Source: Umezawaea tangerina (GTDB lineage Bacteria; Actinomycetota; Actinomycetes; Mycobacteriales; Pseudonocardiaceae). Taken from it: 64,000 nucleotides of DNA. Shown here in pieces: positions 50,795 through 57,975 of this stretch. The translations under genes and the position numbers were made by a program. Below the pieces are notes generated by a model. It saw nothing but the letters and a program-made list of their open reading frames with translations. It ran no database searches and had not been told where the DNA came from. The stretch lies in the NCBI RefSeq assembly GCF_003002815.1, contig NZ_PVTF01000007.1, positions 434,001 to 498,000 on the forward strand, written 5' to 3'. How positions within the stretch are numbered: the first letter of the stretch is position 1; every line of letters begins with the position of its first letter.

Positions 50795-51844
50795 TCACGA
50801 CCGGGCGGTGGCCCGCGCGGTGTGCGCCCGGACCAGGGGCGCGACCTCGTGGGCGAGGCGGGTGACGGAGTCCTCCACCGCCGCCTCGGGCAGTCCGCCC
50901 CAGTCCACGAGCGCCTGGACGCGGTCGACCCCCACCCGGTCGACCAGGTCGACGAGCTTCTCCGCGACGTGCTCGGAGGTGCCGACCATCAGGTGGCGCC
51001 CCGGTTCGACACCCGCGCGGAACTGCTCGGGCGTCACGGTGAAACCGCCGCCGCCGGGGTGCTTGGGGCGCAGGAAGTCGTGGTAGTGCGGGTAGGTCGC
51101 CAACGCCTCGCGCATGGTCGGCGCGGCGAAGAAGTGCAGGCCGACACCCAGCCGGAGCCGGTCGGCGTGCCCGGCCCGCTCGCCCGCCTCGCGGTAGACG
51201 TCCGCGAGGCGGGCCAAGTGGTCCGGGCTCCCGCCGATGTACCCGAGGATCATCGGCAGCCCGAGCCGTCCGGCACGGGCGGCGCTGCCCGGCGTCCCGC
51301 CGACGCCCAGCCACACCGGGAGGACCGGCTGCACGGGCCGGGGGACCACGGCGGCGTCGGCGAGCGGGCTGCGGAACCGGCCCCGCCAGGTGACCCGGTC
51401 GGAGGCCCGGATCCGCAGGAGCAGGTCGAGCTTCTCGTCGAACAGGGCCTCGTAGTCGGCGATGTCGTAGCCGAACAGGGCGAACGGCTCCGGGTAGGCG
51501 CTGCGCCCGACGGTGAGCTCGGCGCGGCCGGAGCTGACCAGGTCCAGCGTCGCGAAGTCCTCGTGCAGCCGCACCGGGTCCAGGGCGCTGAGCGTGCTCA
51601 CCGAGCTGGTGATCCGGACCCGTGTCGTGCGCGCCGCGATGGCGGCGAGCACGACGGCGGGGGAGGAGACGGCGAAGTCGGGGTTGTGGTGCTCGCCGAC
51701 GCCGACGTGGTCCAGGCCCTCGCGGTCGGCCAGCTCGGCGAGGGCGACGACCTGGGCGATCCGGTCCGCCGCTGTGCGGTCGCGCCCGTCGACCGTGCGC
51801 GGCTGCACGTCGGTGAGGGACGCGATGCCGATGTCGAGGGTCAC
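50795..51844 (-). CDS. LLM-class flavin-dependent oxidoreductase
   Basis: A 349-residue luciferase-like TIM-barrel protein that uses FMN or F420. Typical stretches are AELADREGLDHVGVGEHHNPDF, RVRITSSVSTLSALDPVRLHED and SSGRAELTVGRSAYPEPFALFG, the last a family signature. GTG overlaps the TGA of the upstream DUF1579-like gene, so both are induced together, probably under the divergent HxlR regulator. Monooxygenation or reduction of a redox-active compound is likely. Confidence 0.88.
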   Translation of the reverse strand: MTLDIGIASLTDVQPRTVDGRDRTAADRIAQVVALAELADREGLDHVGVGEHHNPDFAVSSPAVVLAAIAARTTRVRITSSVSTLSALDPVRLHEDFATLDLVSSGRAELTVGRSAYPEPFALFGYDIADYEALFDEKLDLLLRIRASDRVTWRGRFRSPLADAAVVPRPVQPVLPVWLGVGGTPGSAARAGRLGLPMILGYIGGSPDHLARLADVYREAGERAGHADRLRLGVGLHFFAAPTMREALATYPHYHDFLRPKHPGGGGFTVTPEQFRAGVEPGRHLMVGTSEHVAEKLVDLVDRVGVDRVQALVDWGGLPEAAVEDSVTRLAHEVAPLVRAHTARATARS

Positions 51845-52335
51845 GATCGCCCCGACTTCCGGACGGCGTCCTCCTCGTCGACCGGCAGCCAGCCGGAGCC
51901 CAGGTCCACCGCGCCGACGTGGTGGTAGGCGTCGGGGCCGCGGCGGGTGAAGGTGTCCCGCAGCGGCACGGTCCGCCCGTTCACCGTCATGGTGCCGACG
52001 AACTCCAGCCGGTCGCCCACCCAGCCCCTGGACCGCTGCCGCGCGCGGCCGCCGTTGCTGTCGAACCAGTCGGCGACGAACTCGTCGGTCTCGGGCTCGT
52101 AGCCCCACACGTAGCGGGCGGTCAGCGGTGTGGGGTTGTGCGGGGTGGGCAGCTCGGTGGTGCGCAGGGTGATCCACCAGCCGCGGTGGTCGTCCGCCCC
52201 CTCGGTCCGCATGTCGATCTCCTTGCGGGGCCCGAACGGCGTCTCGTGGAAGACCCCCGGTGCCTCCCACTCGCCCAGGAAGAAGTCGAGCTCCCGCATC
52301 CGCCCGTGCGGCGCCGGTGCGCTGTCGTCGGCCAT
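51841..52335 (-). CDS. DUF1579-like protein
   Basis: A 164-residue protein starting MRELDFFLGEWEAPGVFHET after a short leader, with WWITLRTTELPTPHN and FDSNGGRARQRSRGWVGDRLEF later, as in the DUF1579/lipocalin-like group. AGGAG precedes the ATG. Function is not known. Co-transcription with the LLM flavoprotein suggests a small-molecule-binding partner. Confidence 0.7.
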   Translation of the reverse strand: MADDSAPAPHGRMRELDFFLGEWEAPGVFHETPFGPRKEIDMRTEGADDHRGWWITLRTTELPTPHNPTPLTARYVWGYEPETDEFVADWFDSNGGRARQRSRGWVGDRLEFVGTMTVNGRTVPLRDTFTRRGPDAYHHVGAVDLGSGWLPVDEEDAVRKSGRS

Positions 52336-52362
52336 GTCCACTCCTCTGCATAGTGTGCTAGT

Positions 52363-52383
52363 TAGTTCATAGTGAACTATGAA
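52363..52383. promoter_or_regulatory. HxlR operator
   Basis: Two interlocked dyads lie in an AT-rich island: TAGTTCA-TAG-TGAACTA (52363-52379) and TTCATAGT-GA-ACTATGAA (52366-52383). They sit between the divergent DUF1579/LLM unit and the HxlR gene, so an HxlR dimer could repress both sides. Confidence 0.7.
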
Positions 52384-52429
52384 AAGTAGAGTAGCACGCG
52401 GGAAAACGTGGTGGGCTACGCTGACGACC

Positions 52430-52795
52430 GTGAGCGAGGCAGCGCGGGAACCCGACGAGGACCGCCCGAGCGGGCATCCGGGGGCGTGCCCGAACTTCCA
52501 CGCCGCCGTGGAGCTGATCGGTCGCAAGTGGAACGGCGTGATCCTGCAGCAGCTGCTCACCGGCCCCCTGCGGTTCCTGGAGCTGCGCGAGCGCGTCCCG
52601 CGGGTCACCGACGCGATGCTGTCCCAGCGGCTCAAGGAGCTGGAGGCCGCCGCGCTCGTCGAGCGGGTCGTGACGACGACGAGCCGCCCGGTCGAGGTGC
52701 GCTACAAGCTGACCCCCATCGGCGACCGGCTGGCCCCGGTGCTGGACGCGGTCGCCGCGTGGGGCAACGAGTGGGCGGCCGAGGTCTCGCCCTGA
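52430..52795 (+). CDS. HxlR-family transcriptional regulator
   Basis: A 121-residue winged-helix regulator with CPNFHAAVELIGRKWNGVILQQLLTGPLRFLELR and RVTDAMLSQRLKELEAAALVER. The Cys at the start of the domain is the residue often used by HxlR/YodB/HypR proteins to sense quinones or electrophiles. GTG is likely leaderless, with TACGCT about ten bases before it; an upstream ATG would overlap the operator. Divergent from an LLM flavoprotein, a pairing that suits redox-compound detoxification. Confidence 0.88.
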   Translation: MSEAAREPDEDRPSGHPGACPNFHAAVELIGRKWNGVILQQLLTGPLRFLELRERVPRVTDAMLSQRLKELEAAALVERVVTTTSRPVEVRYKLTPIGDRLAPVLDAVAAWGNEWAAEVSP

Positions 52796-52875
52796 CCGGT
52801 CGACGGCTCAGGCCGTCGGGTCCGGGGGCACGTCGTGGACGTGGTCGGTGACCGTCCGGTCCGCGGTCCCGGTCC

Positions 52876-54009
52876 TCACCTGAGCGGTCGGAAGAACTCG
52901 ACGAGGTCGTGGGCGAGCAGCTCGGGTTCCTCGTGGGCGGCGAAGTGGCCGCCGCGGGGCATCGTCGTGTACTGCGCGACGTCGTAGGTGCGCTCGGCCC
53001 AGCTGCGCGGCGGCAGCGCGAGGTCGGCCGGGAACAGCGCGACGGCCGTGGGCACGTCCACCCGCTCGACCCGCCTGGTCAGGTGCCGCCCGTACTCGTA
53101 GTAGGGCCGGAACGAGGTCGAGACGGTGTTGGTGAACCAGTAGAGGGACGCCTGGGTCAGCAGGAAGTCGTCGCTGAACCGCGTGGACACCTCACCGCCG
53201 CAGTCGCTCCACGCGCGGTACTTCTCGAGCATCCACGCGAGCAGGCCGGTCGGCGAGTCGGCGAGGCCGTAGGCCAGGGTGAGCGGCCGGGTGCTCTGCT
53301 GGTGCTGGTAGGCGCCCTCCGTCGCCGACCAGGCCGCCACCGAGTCGAGGTAGGCCCGTTCCCGGTCGGTGAGCCCCGCGGGGTCGTAGGAGGTCGGGCT
53401 CGCCACCGCCGTGAGGTGGATGCCCACCAGCGCCTCGGGGTGGGCCTCGGCGAGCCGGGAGGTGATGCCCGCGCCCAGGTCCCCGCCGTGGGCGCCGAAC
53501 CGGGTGAAGCCCAGCTCGTCGTGCATGAGGTGGTGCCACAGGTCGTGGGTTTGCAGCGGATCCGCGAGCGACGGCCGTTGCGGCGAGAAGGCGAACCCCG
53601 GCAGCGACGGGACGACGACGGTGAACGAGTCCTCCGCGGCGCCGCCGTGCGCCGACGGCGTGGCCAGCAGGCGGGCGAACCCGGCCAGCTCCAGGAACGA
53701 GCTGGGCCACCCGTTGGTCAGCACGAGGGGTAGCGCGTCGGGGTGCTCGCCGTCGAAGCGCAGGTAGTGCAGGGGCGTCCCGGCGATGTCCGCGACGTGG
53801 TGGGGGAGCGCGTTGACGGCGGCCTCCTGGGCGCGCCAGTCGTAGTCGGACGCCCAGTGCGCGACGAGCCGCCGCAGCTCGCCGGGATCGGTGCCCGCGG
53901 CCCAGCCGCTCACCGGCCACGGGGTCGGCCACCGGGTGGCGGTGAGCCGGGCGCGCAGCTCGTCGAGCTCGGCGTCGGTGACCGCGAGGACGGGACTAAC
54001 GGGTGGCAC
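52876..54009 (-). CDS. Epoxide hydrolase (EHN-type alpha/beta hydrolase)
   Basis: A 377-residue enzyme with the N-terminal EHN segment (ELDELRARLTATRWP and DYDWRAQEAAVNALPHH) of juvenile-hormone and actinobacterial epoxide hydrolases. The catalytic Asp nucleophile is in FGAHGGDLGAGI, the lid Tyr is probably in YGRHL, and the His is in MPRGGHFAAHEEPE. It opens epoxides to diols, or hydrolyses related substrates. Its start lies within the last 14 bases of the upstream TetR gene, so both share a transcript. Confidence 0.88.
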   Translation of the reverse strand: MPPVSPVLAVTDAELDELRARLTATRWPTPWPVSGWAAGTDPGELRRLVAHWASDYDWRAQEAAVNALPHHVADIAGTPLHYLRFDGEHPDALPLVLTNGWPSSFLELAGFARLLATPSAHGGAAEDSFTVVVPSLPGFAFSPQRPSLADPLQTHDLWHHLMHDELGFTRFGAHGGDLGAGITSRLAEAHPEALVGIHLTAVASPTSYDPAGLTDRERAYLDSVAAWSATEGAYQHQQSTRPLTLAYGLADSPTGLLAWMLEKYRAWSDCGGEVSTRFSDDFLLTQASLYWFTNTVSTSFRPYYEYGRHLTRRVERVDVPTAVALFPADLALPPRSWAERTYDVAQYTTMPRGGHFAAHEEPELLAHDLVEFFRPLR

Positions 54010-54598
54010 GGCTTCCCCCTTGCTCTCGCGGGTCGACGGTCCTGGCGATCGCGGTCCGCGTGGCCTCCCGCGACCGCGGTTCGGTGGTCAGCAGCGCGTG
54101 CATGATCATCCCTTCGAGGAGGGCGTCCAGCCGGGCGGCGTCGTCCTGGCCGGTGAAGCGGGCCAGGACCTCCTGGCTGCTCCTGGTCCACCCCGCCGCC
54201 AGCGCGCGCAGTCCGGGGTCGCGCAGGGCCGCGAGGTGCAGCTCGAACCCGAGGACGGCGCTGCGGTGCCGGGACGGGCTCCCGTGGACGAGGTCGACCA
54301 GCACGTCGACGAGCTCGGCACGGGTCCGGACGCCGTCGAAGAGCGCTGCGAACTCGCTGCCGCGCTGCTCGACGAAGCGGGCGAACGCCTGTGCCTGCAG
54401 CTCGGCGAGGCTCGCGAAGTGGTAGGTGACCGAGCCGAGCGGCACGTCGGCGCGGGCGGCGACGTGCCGGTGCGTGATCCCGACCGTCCCCTGCTCCACC
54501 AGGACGTCCAGGGCGGCGTCCAGGATCCGCGCCTTGCGGTCCGGGTCGTGCCTGCGGGGACGCCGAGCGGTGCCGTCCGCCGGGTCGGGTGGGGCCAT
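53996..54598 (-). CDS. TetR-family transcriptional regulator
   Basis: A 200-residue TetR protein: RKARILDAALDVLVEQGTVGITHRHVAARADVPLGSVTYHF is the DNA-binding part, followed by a helical ligand domain. This ATG begins the sequence MAPPDPADG. An ATG 13 codons further up would place the start inside the palindrome and is less likely. It is co-transcribed with the epoxide hydrolase and probably represses its own operon. Confidence 0.87.
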   Translation of the reverse strand: MAPPDPADGTARRPRRHDPDRKARILDAALDVLVEQGTVGITHRHVAARADVPLGSVTYHFASLAELQAQAFARFVEQRGSEFAALFDGVRTRAELVDVLVDLVHGSPSRHRSAVLGFELHLAALRDPGLRALAAGWTRSSQEVLARFTGQDDAARLDALLEGMIMHALLTTEPRSREATRTAIARTVDPREQGGSRATR

Positions 54599-54607
54599 GG
54601 GGACGAC

Positions 54608-54634
54608 CGTACACCCGATAGGAACAGATGTACG
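54608..54634. promoter_or_regulatory. Candidate TetR operator
   Basis: CGTACA-N15-TGTACG lies just upstream of the TetR/epoxide hydrolase transcript, with TATCGG between the arms as a possible -10 on the minus strand. The arms are short, so the call is tentative. Confidence 0.45.
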
Positions 54635-54649
54635 CAACGATGGGGTCGG

Positions 54650-55384
54650 CTACCCGCGGTCGGAGGTGTCCGGGGCGGTCTTCGCGGACAGGATCTCGCG
54701 GCCCTGCTCGGCGGCGCGGGTGATGCTCTCGCCGACGAAGTCGACGAACCGGGCGATGTTCGCCAGGCGCACGGCGGCCGGGGTGTCGGCGCCGAGCACG
54801 CTCACGCCCTGCCGCGCGGTCTCGGCGAGCATCGCGTTGGAGCGGACGGTGGCCATCATCGACTGGTACCAGACGTCGTCGTCGACGATGTAGTGCTCGC
54901 GGCGGCGGTCGTCGCGCTCCCGGCGGACGAGGCCCTGGCCCTCCAGGAACGCGACCGACTTGGAGATCGACGCGCTGCTGACCTGGAGGCGGGCGACCAG
55001 TTCGGCGGCGGTGAGCGTGCCGGCGTCGGTGGTGTAGAGGCTGGTCAGCACCCGCGCGGTCATCCTGGGCAGGCCCGATCGCATGAGCAGGGCGGTGAAC
55101 GACTCCTCGTACTCCCGCAAGGCCTCGGCGTCGCGCCCGTGGGGCTGCGGGTGTGCTCGCGGTCCGCGGGGCGCGGCCTGCCTGCGGCGGTGGGCGCGGC
55201 GCTCGGTGGCGTGGTGGGCCAGGTCGGCGCGGTAGCCGGTGAGGCCGCCGTTGCGCAGCACCTCGCGGGTGATCGTCGAGGTCGGGCGGTCGAGGCGCCG
55301 GGCGATCTCGGCGTAGGCGAGGCCGTCGGCCAGGCCCAGCGCGATCCGCCTGCGTTCCTCCTGGGTGAGCCTGCCTCCCGGCAT
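54650..55384 (-). CDS. MarR/GbsR-like regulator with an N-terminal resolvase/IS30-type HTH
   Basis: A 244-residue protein with two DNA-binding parts. Residues 1-45 (TQEERRRIALGLADGLAYAEIARRLDRPTSTITREVLRNGG) match the HTH_38 helix-turn-helix of IS30 transposases and resolvases. After an arginine-rich linker, residues about 90-240 form a MarR-like winged helix (LTAAELVARLQVSSASISKSVAFLEGQGLVRRERDDRR). No transposase catalytic domain is present. It is divergent from an S9 peptidase gene across a set of GCAACG-type palindromes and probably regulates that gene. Confidence 0.82.
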   Translation of the reverse strand: MPGGRLTQEERRRIALGLADGLAYAEIARRLDRPTSTITREVLRNGGLTGYRADLAHHATERRAHRRRQAAPRGPRAHPQPHGRDAEALREYEESFTALLMRSGLPRMTARVLTSLYTTDAGTLTAAELVARLQVSSASISKSVAFLEGQGLVRRERDDRRREHYIVDDDVWYQSMMATVRSNAMLAETARQGVSVLGADTPAAVRLANIARFVDFVGESITRAAEQGREILSAKTAPDTSDRG

Positions 55385-55439
55385 CGCGGTCTCCTCACTG
55401 CTCCATCGGGAGCGGCAGCATAGCGTTCACTCTCGATCT

Positions 55440-55572
55440 GTTGCAACGAGAACGAAGGACTTGTTGCGTTGAAATCAGACCCATTGCAATGATGTCAAGT
55501 CTTTGAGCTGCATATATGACCCTGTAAAGCAACGTTGGCGTTGTGAGTTCCGCAAACGCAACGTAGCGTTTG
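55440..55572. promoter_or_regulatory. Divergent promoter region with several TTGC-type palindromes
   Basis: The AT-richer gap holds GTTGCAAC (55440-55447), CATTGCAATG (55482-55491), CAACG-TTGG-CGTTG (55530-55543) and CAAACGC-N6-GCGTTTG (55553-55572). TTGTGA at 55541 and TAGCGT at 55564, 17 bp apart, could be the peptidase promoter, overlapping the last two dyads. On the other strand TTGACA (55498-55493) is a perfect -35 for the regulator. Confidence 0.6.
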
Positions 55573-55662
55573 TGATGTCAGAAACATCGAGCAAGAAGCT
55601 CCCGCCGAACGCCTGCCACCGCGGCATCGTCCTGCGCGGGAACCGAGGAAGGACCAACGAGG

Positions 55663-57939
55663 ATGAGCACCACCGAGCACTACCAGGCCGCGGAGAAGCT
55701 CCTGCGTCGACCGGCCGCCCCCGGCGAGCTGGTCGTCGGCGACAAGGTCCGGCCGCGGTGGGTCGACGGCGGTTCCCGCTTCTGGTACCCGGTGAGCACC
55801 GGTACCGGCAGCCGGTTCGTGCTCGTGGACCCCGCCGCGGGCACCCGTGGACCCGCCTTCGACCACCCCCGGCTCGCCGCCGCGTTGGCCTCCGCCTCCG
55901 GGCAGCGGGTCGACCCGGAAGCCCTGCCGTTCACAGCGATCGAGCTGACCGGGAACGCCGTGGAGTTCGCCGCGTTCGGCGAGTACTGGCGCTGCGACCC
56001 GGAGGGCCGCACCTGCGAACGGGCCGAGTTCACGCCGCCGGGCAACCCGCTGGACGTGCCGTCGCCCGACGGGAAGGTCGCCGTCTCCCAACGGGGTCAC
56101 GACCTGTGGGCGCGGTCGCTCACCGACGGCCGCGAGTGGCCGTTGACGACCGACGGCGCACCCGACCACCGCTACGGCCCCGGACCCGCCGCCACCGGCA
56201 ACGGCACCCTGCTGCGCAAGTTCGGCCTGCCGCACCTGCCGCCCGCGGTGGCCTGGTCGCCGGACTCCACGAAGGTGCTGGCGCACCGGACCGACGAGCG
56301 CGCCGTCCGGCTCGCCCACCTGGTGCAGGCCAGGCCCGCCGACGGCGGCGCCCCGGTGACGCACACCCAGCGGTACGCCCACGCGGGCGACGAGCACCTG
56401 CCGCTGGCCGAGCTGGTAGTGCTGGACGTCGCCGAGGGGGCGGTGGTCCGGGCGCAGGCGGAGCCGCTGCTGATGCCGACCACGTCGCCGATCACGGCAG
56501 GGTGGGCGTGGTGGGCGCCGGACGGCTCGGCGGTGTACTACCTCGACCGGTCGCGCGACGCGCGCACGCTCTCCCTGCGCAGGCTGGACCCGGCCACCGG
56601 CGAGGTCACGACCGTGCTCAGCGAGACCGGCGCCACCCGCGTCGAGCCCACCCAGTGGCTCTACGAGCCGCCGATCGTGCGGGTGCTGGCCGACGAGGTG
56701 CTGTGGTACTCGCAGCGGGACGGCCAGGGGCACCTGTACCGGTACGACCTGCGCACCGGGGACCTGCTCGGGCAGGTCACCTCGGGGGAGTGGGCGGTGC
56801 GCCAGGTCCTGCGCGTCGACGAGTCCGAACGGGTGGTCCACTTCACGGCGACCGGGTTGGTCGAGGAGGACCCGTACCGGCGCACCGCGTGCCGGGTCGG
56901 GCTGGACGGCTCCGGCTTCGCGGTGGTCACCGACGACGGGCTGGACCACGTCGTCACCCCGTCGGGGAACGGGGAGTGGTTCCTCGACTCGGCGTCCACT
57001 GTGGACACCCCGCCGGTGACCTCGGTCCGCGACTGGTCCGGGCGCGTGCTGGTCGAGCTGGAACGCGCGGACGTCACCGGGCTCACCGCACTCGGCTGGA
57101 CGCCGCCGGAACGGTTCCGCGTCAAGGCGGCCGACGGGGTCACCGACGTCTACGGCGTGCTGTACCGGCCGCACGGCTTCGACCCCGCCCAGAGCTACCC
57201 GGTCGTCGACACCCTCTACCCCGGCCCGCAGGTCACCAGGGTCGCCCCGTCCTTCGACCCCGGCGGCATGGGCCTGGACGCGGAGCCCTTGGCCGCACTG
57301 GGTTTCGTGGTGGTGGCGCTGGACGGTCGCGGCACGCCCGGTCGCGGCAAGGCCTTCCACGACGCCTCCTACGGCAGGCTCGCCGACGCGGGCGGGCTGG
57401 CCGACCACGTCGCGGCGCTGCGGCAGCTCGCCGAGACCCGGCCGTGGATGGACCTCGACCGCGTGGGCGCTTTCGGCCACTCCGGCGGCGGGTTCGCCGC
57501 CGTCCGCGCGCTGCTGGACTTCCCCGACGTGTACCAGGTCGGGGCGGCGCTCTCCGGGTCGCACGACCCCCGCTGCTTCAACCCCGGTTTCGTGGAGACC
57601 TACGACGGTGCCGACGTTCCCGGGACCTGGGCGCGTTCCTCCACTGTGGACAGCGCGGACCGGTTGAGGGGCAGGCTCCTGCTCGTCCACGGCGAGATGG
57701 ACGACCAGGTGCACCCGCACCACACGATGCGGCTCGCGGACCGGCTCGTCGCCGCGGACAAGGACTTCGAGCTGCTGGTCGTGCCGGGTGCCGAGCACAC
57801 CTTCATCGACTGCCTGTCCTACGTCCGCAAGCACTGCTGGGACTTCCTGGTCCGCGAGCTGATGGGCGTGCGCCCGCCCGCCTACCGCCCCGCGCCCATC
57901 CCGATCGGGCCGGAGCTGCTCGCCGAGATGTTCTCCTGA
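55663..57939 (+). CDS. S9-family prolyl oligopeptidase (dipeptidyl peptidase IV-like)
   Basis: A 758-residue serine peptidase. The first two thirds form a beta-propeller (for example PSPDGKVAVSQRGHDLWARS and WWAPDGSAVYYLDRSRDA). The C-terminal alpha/beta-hydrolase domain has the nucleophile in FGHSGGGFAA (near 606), the acid in HGEMDDQVHP and the His in VPGAEHTFID. There is no signal peptide, so it is cytoplasmic and probably degrades proline-containing peptides. It is divergent from the MarR/HTH_38 regulator, which is an unusual controller for a peptidase. Confidence 0.9.
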   Translation: MSTTEHYQAAEKLLRRPAAPGELVVGDKVRPRWVDGGSRFWYPVSTGTGSRFVLVDPAAGTRGPAFDHPRLAAALASASGQRVDPEALPFTAIELTGNAVEFAAFGEYWRCDPEGRTCERAEFTPPGNPLDVPSPDGKVAVSQRGHDLWARSLTDGREWPLTTDGAPDHRYGPGPAATGNGTLLRKFGLPHLPPAVAWSPDSTKVLAHRTDERAVRLAHLVQARPADGGAPVTHTQRYAHAGDEHLPLAELVVLDVAEGAVVRAQAEPLLMPTTSPITAGWAWWAPDGSAVYYLDRSRDARTLSLRRLDPATGEVTTVLSETGATRVEPTQWLYEPPIVRVLADEVLWYSQRDGQGHLYRYDLRTGDLLGQVTSGEWAVRQVLRVDESERVVHFTATGLVEEDPYRRTACRVGLDGSGFAVVTDDGLDHVVTPSGNGEWFLDSASTVDTPPVTSVRDWSGRVLVELERADVTGLTALGWTPPERFRVKAADGVTDVYGVLYRPHGFDPAQSYPVVDTLYPGPQVTRVAPSFDPGGMGLDAEPLAALGFVVVALDGRGTPGRGKAFHDASYGRLADAGGLADHVAALRQLAETRPWMDLDRVGAFGHSGGGFAAVRALLDFPDVYQVGAALSGSHDPRCFNPGFVETYDGADVPGTWARSSTVDSADRLRGRLLLVHGEMDDQVHPHHTMRLADRLVAADKDFELLVVPGAEHTFIDCLSYVRKHCWDFLVRELMGVRPPAYRPAPIPIGPELLAEMFS

Positions 57940-57975
57940 GCCGGGGTGACCGGTCCGGGTCGCGCGGGCGCCGGG

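Noticed and set aside
54650-55384. IS30 transposase fragment
   Set aside because: Only the N-terminal HTH resembles IS30. A full MarR-like domain follows in frame, and there is no DDE domain or terminal inverted repeat.
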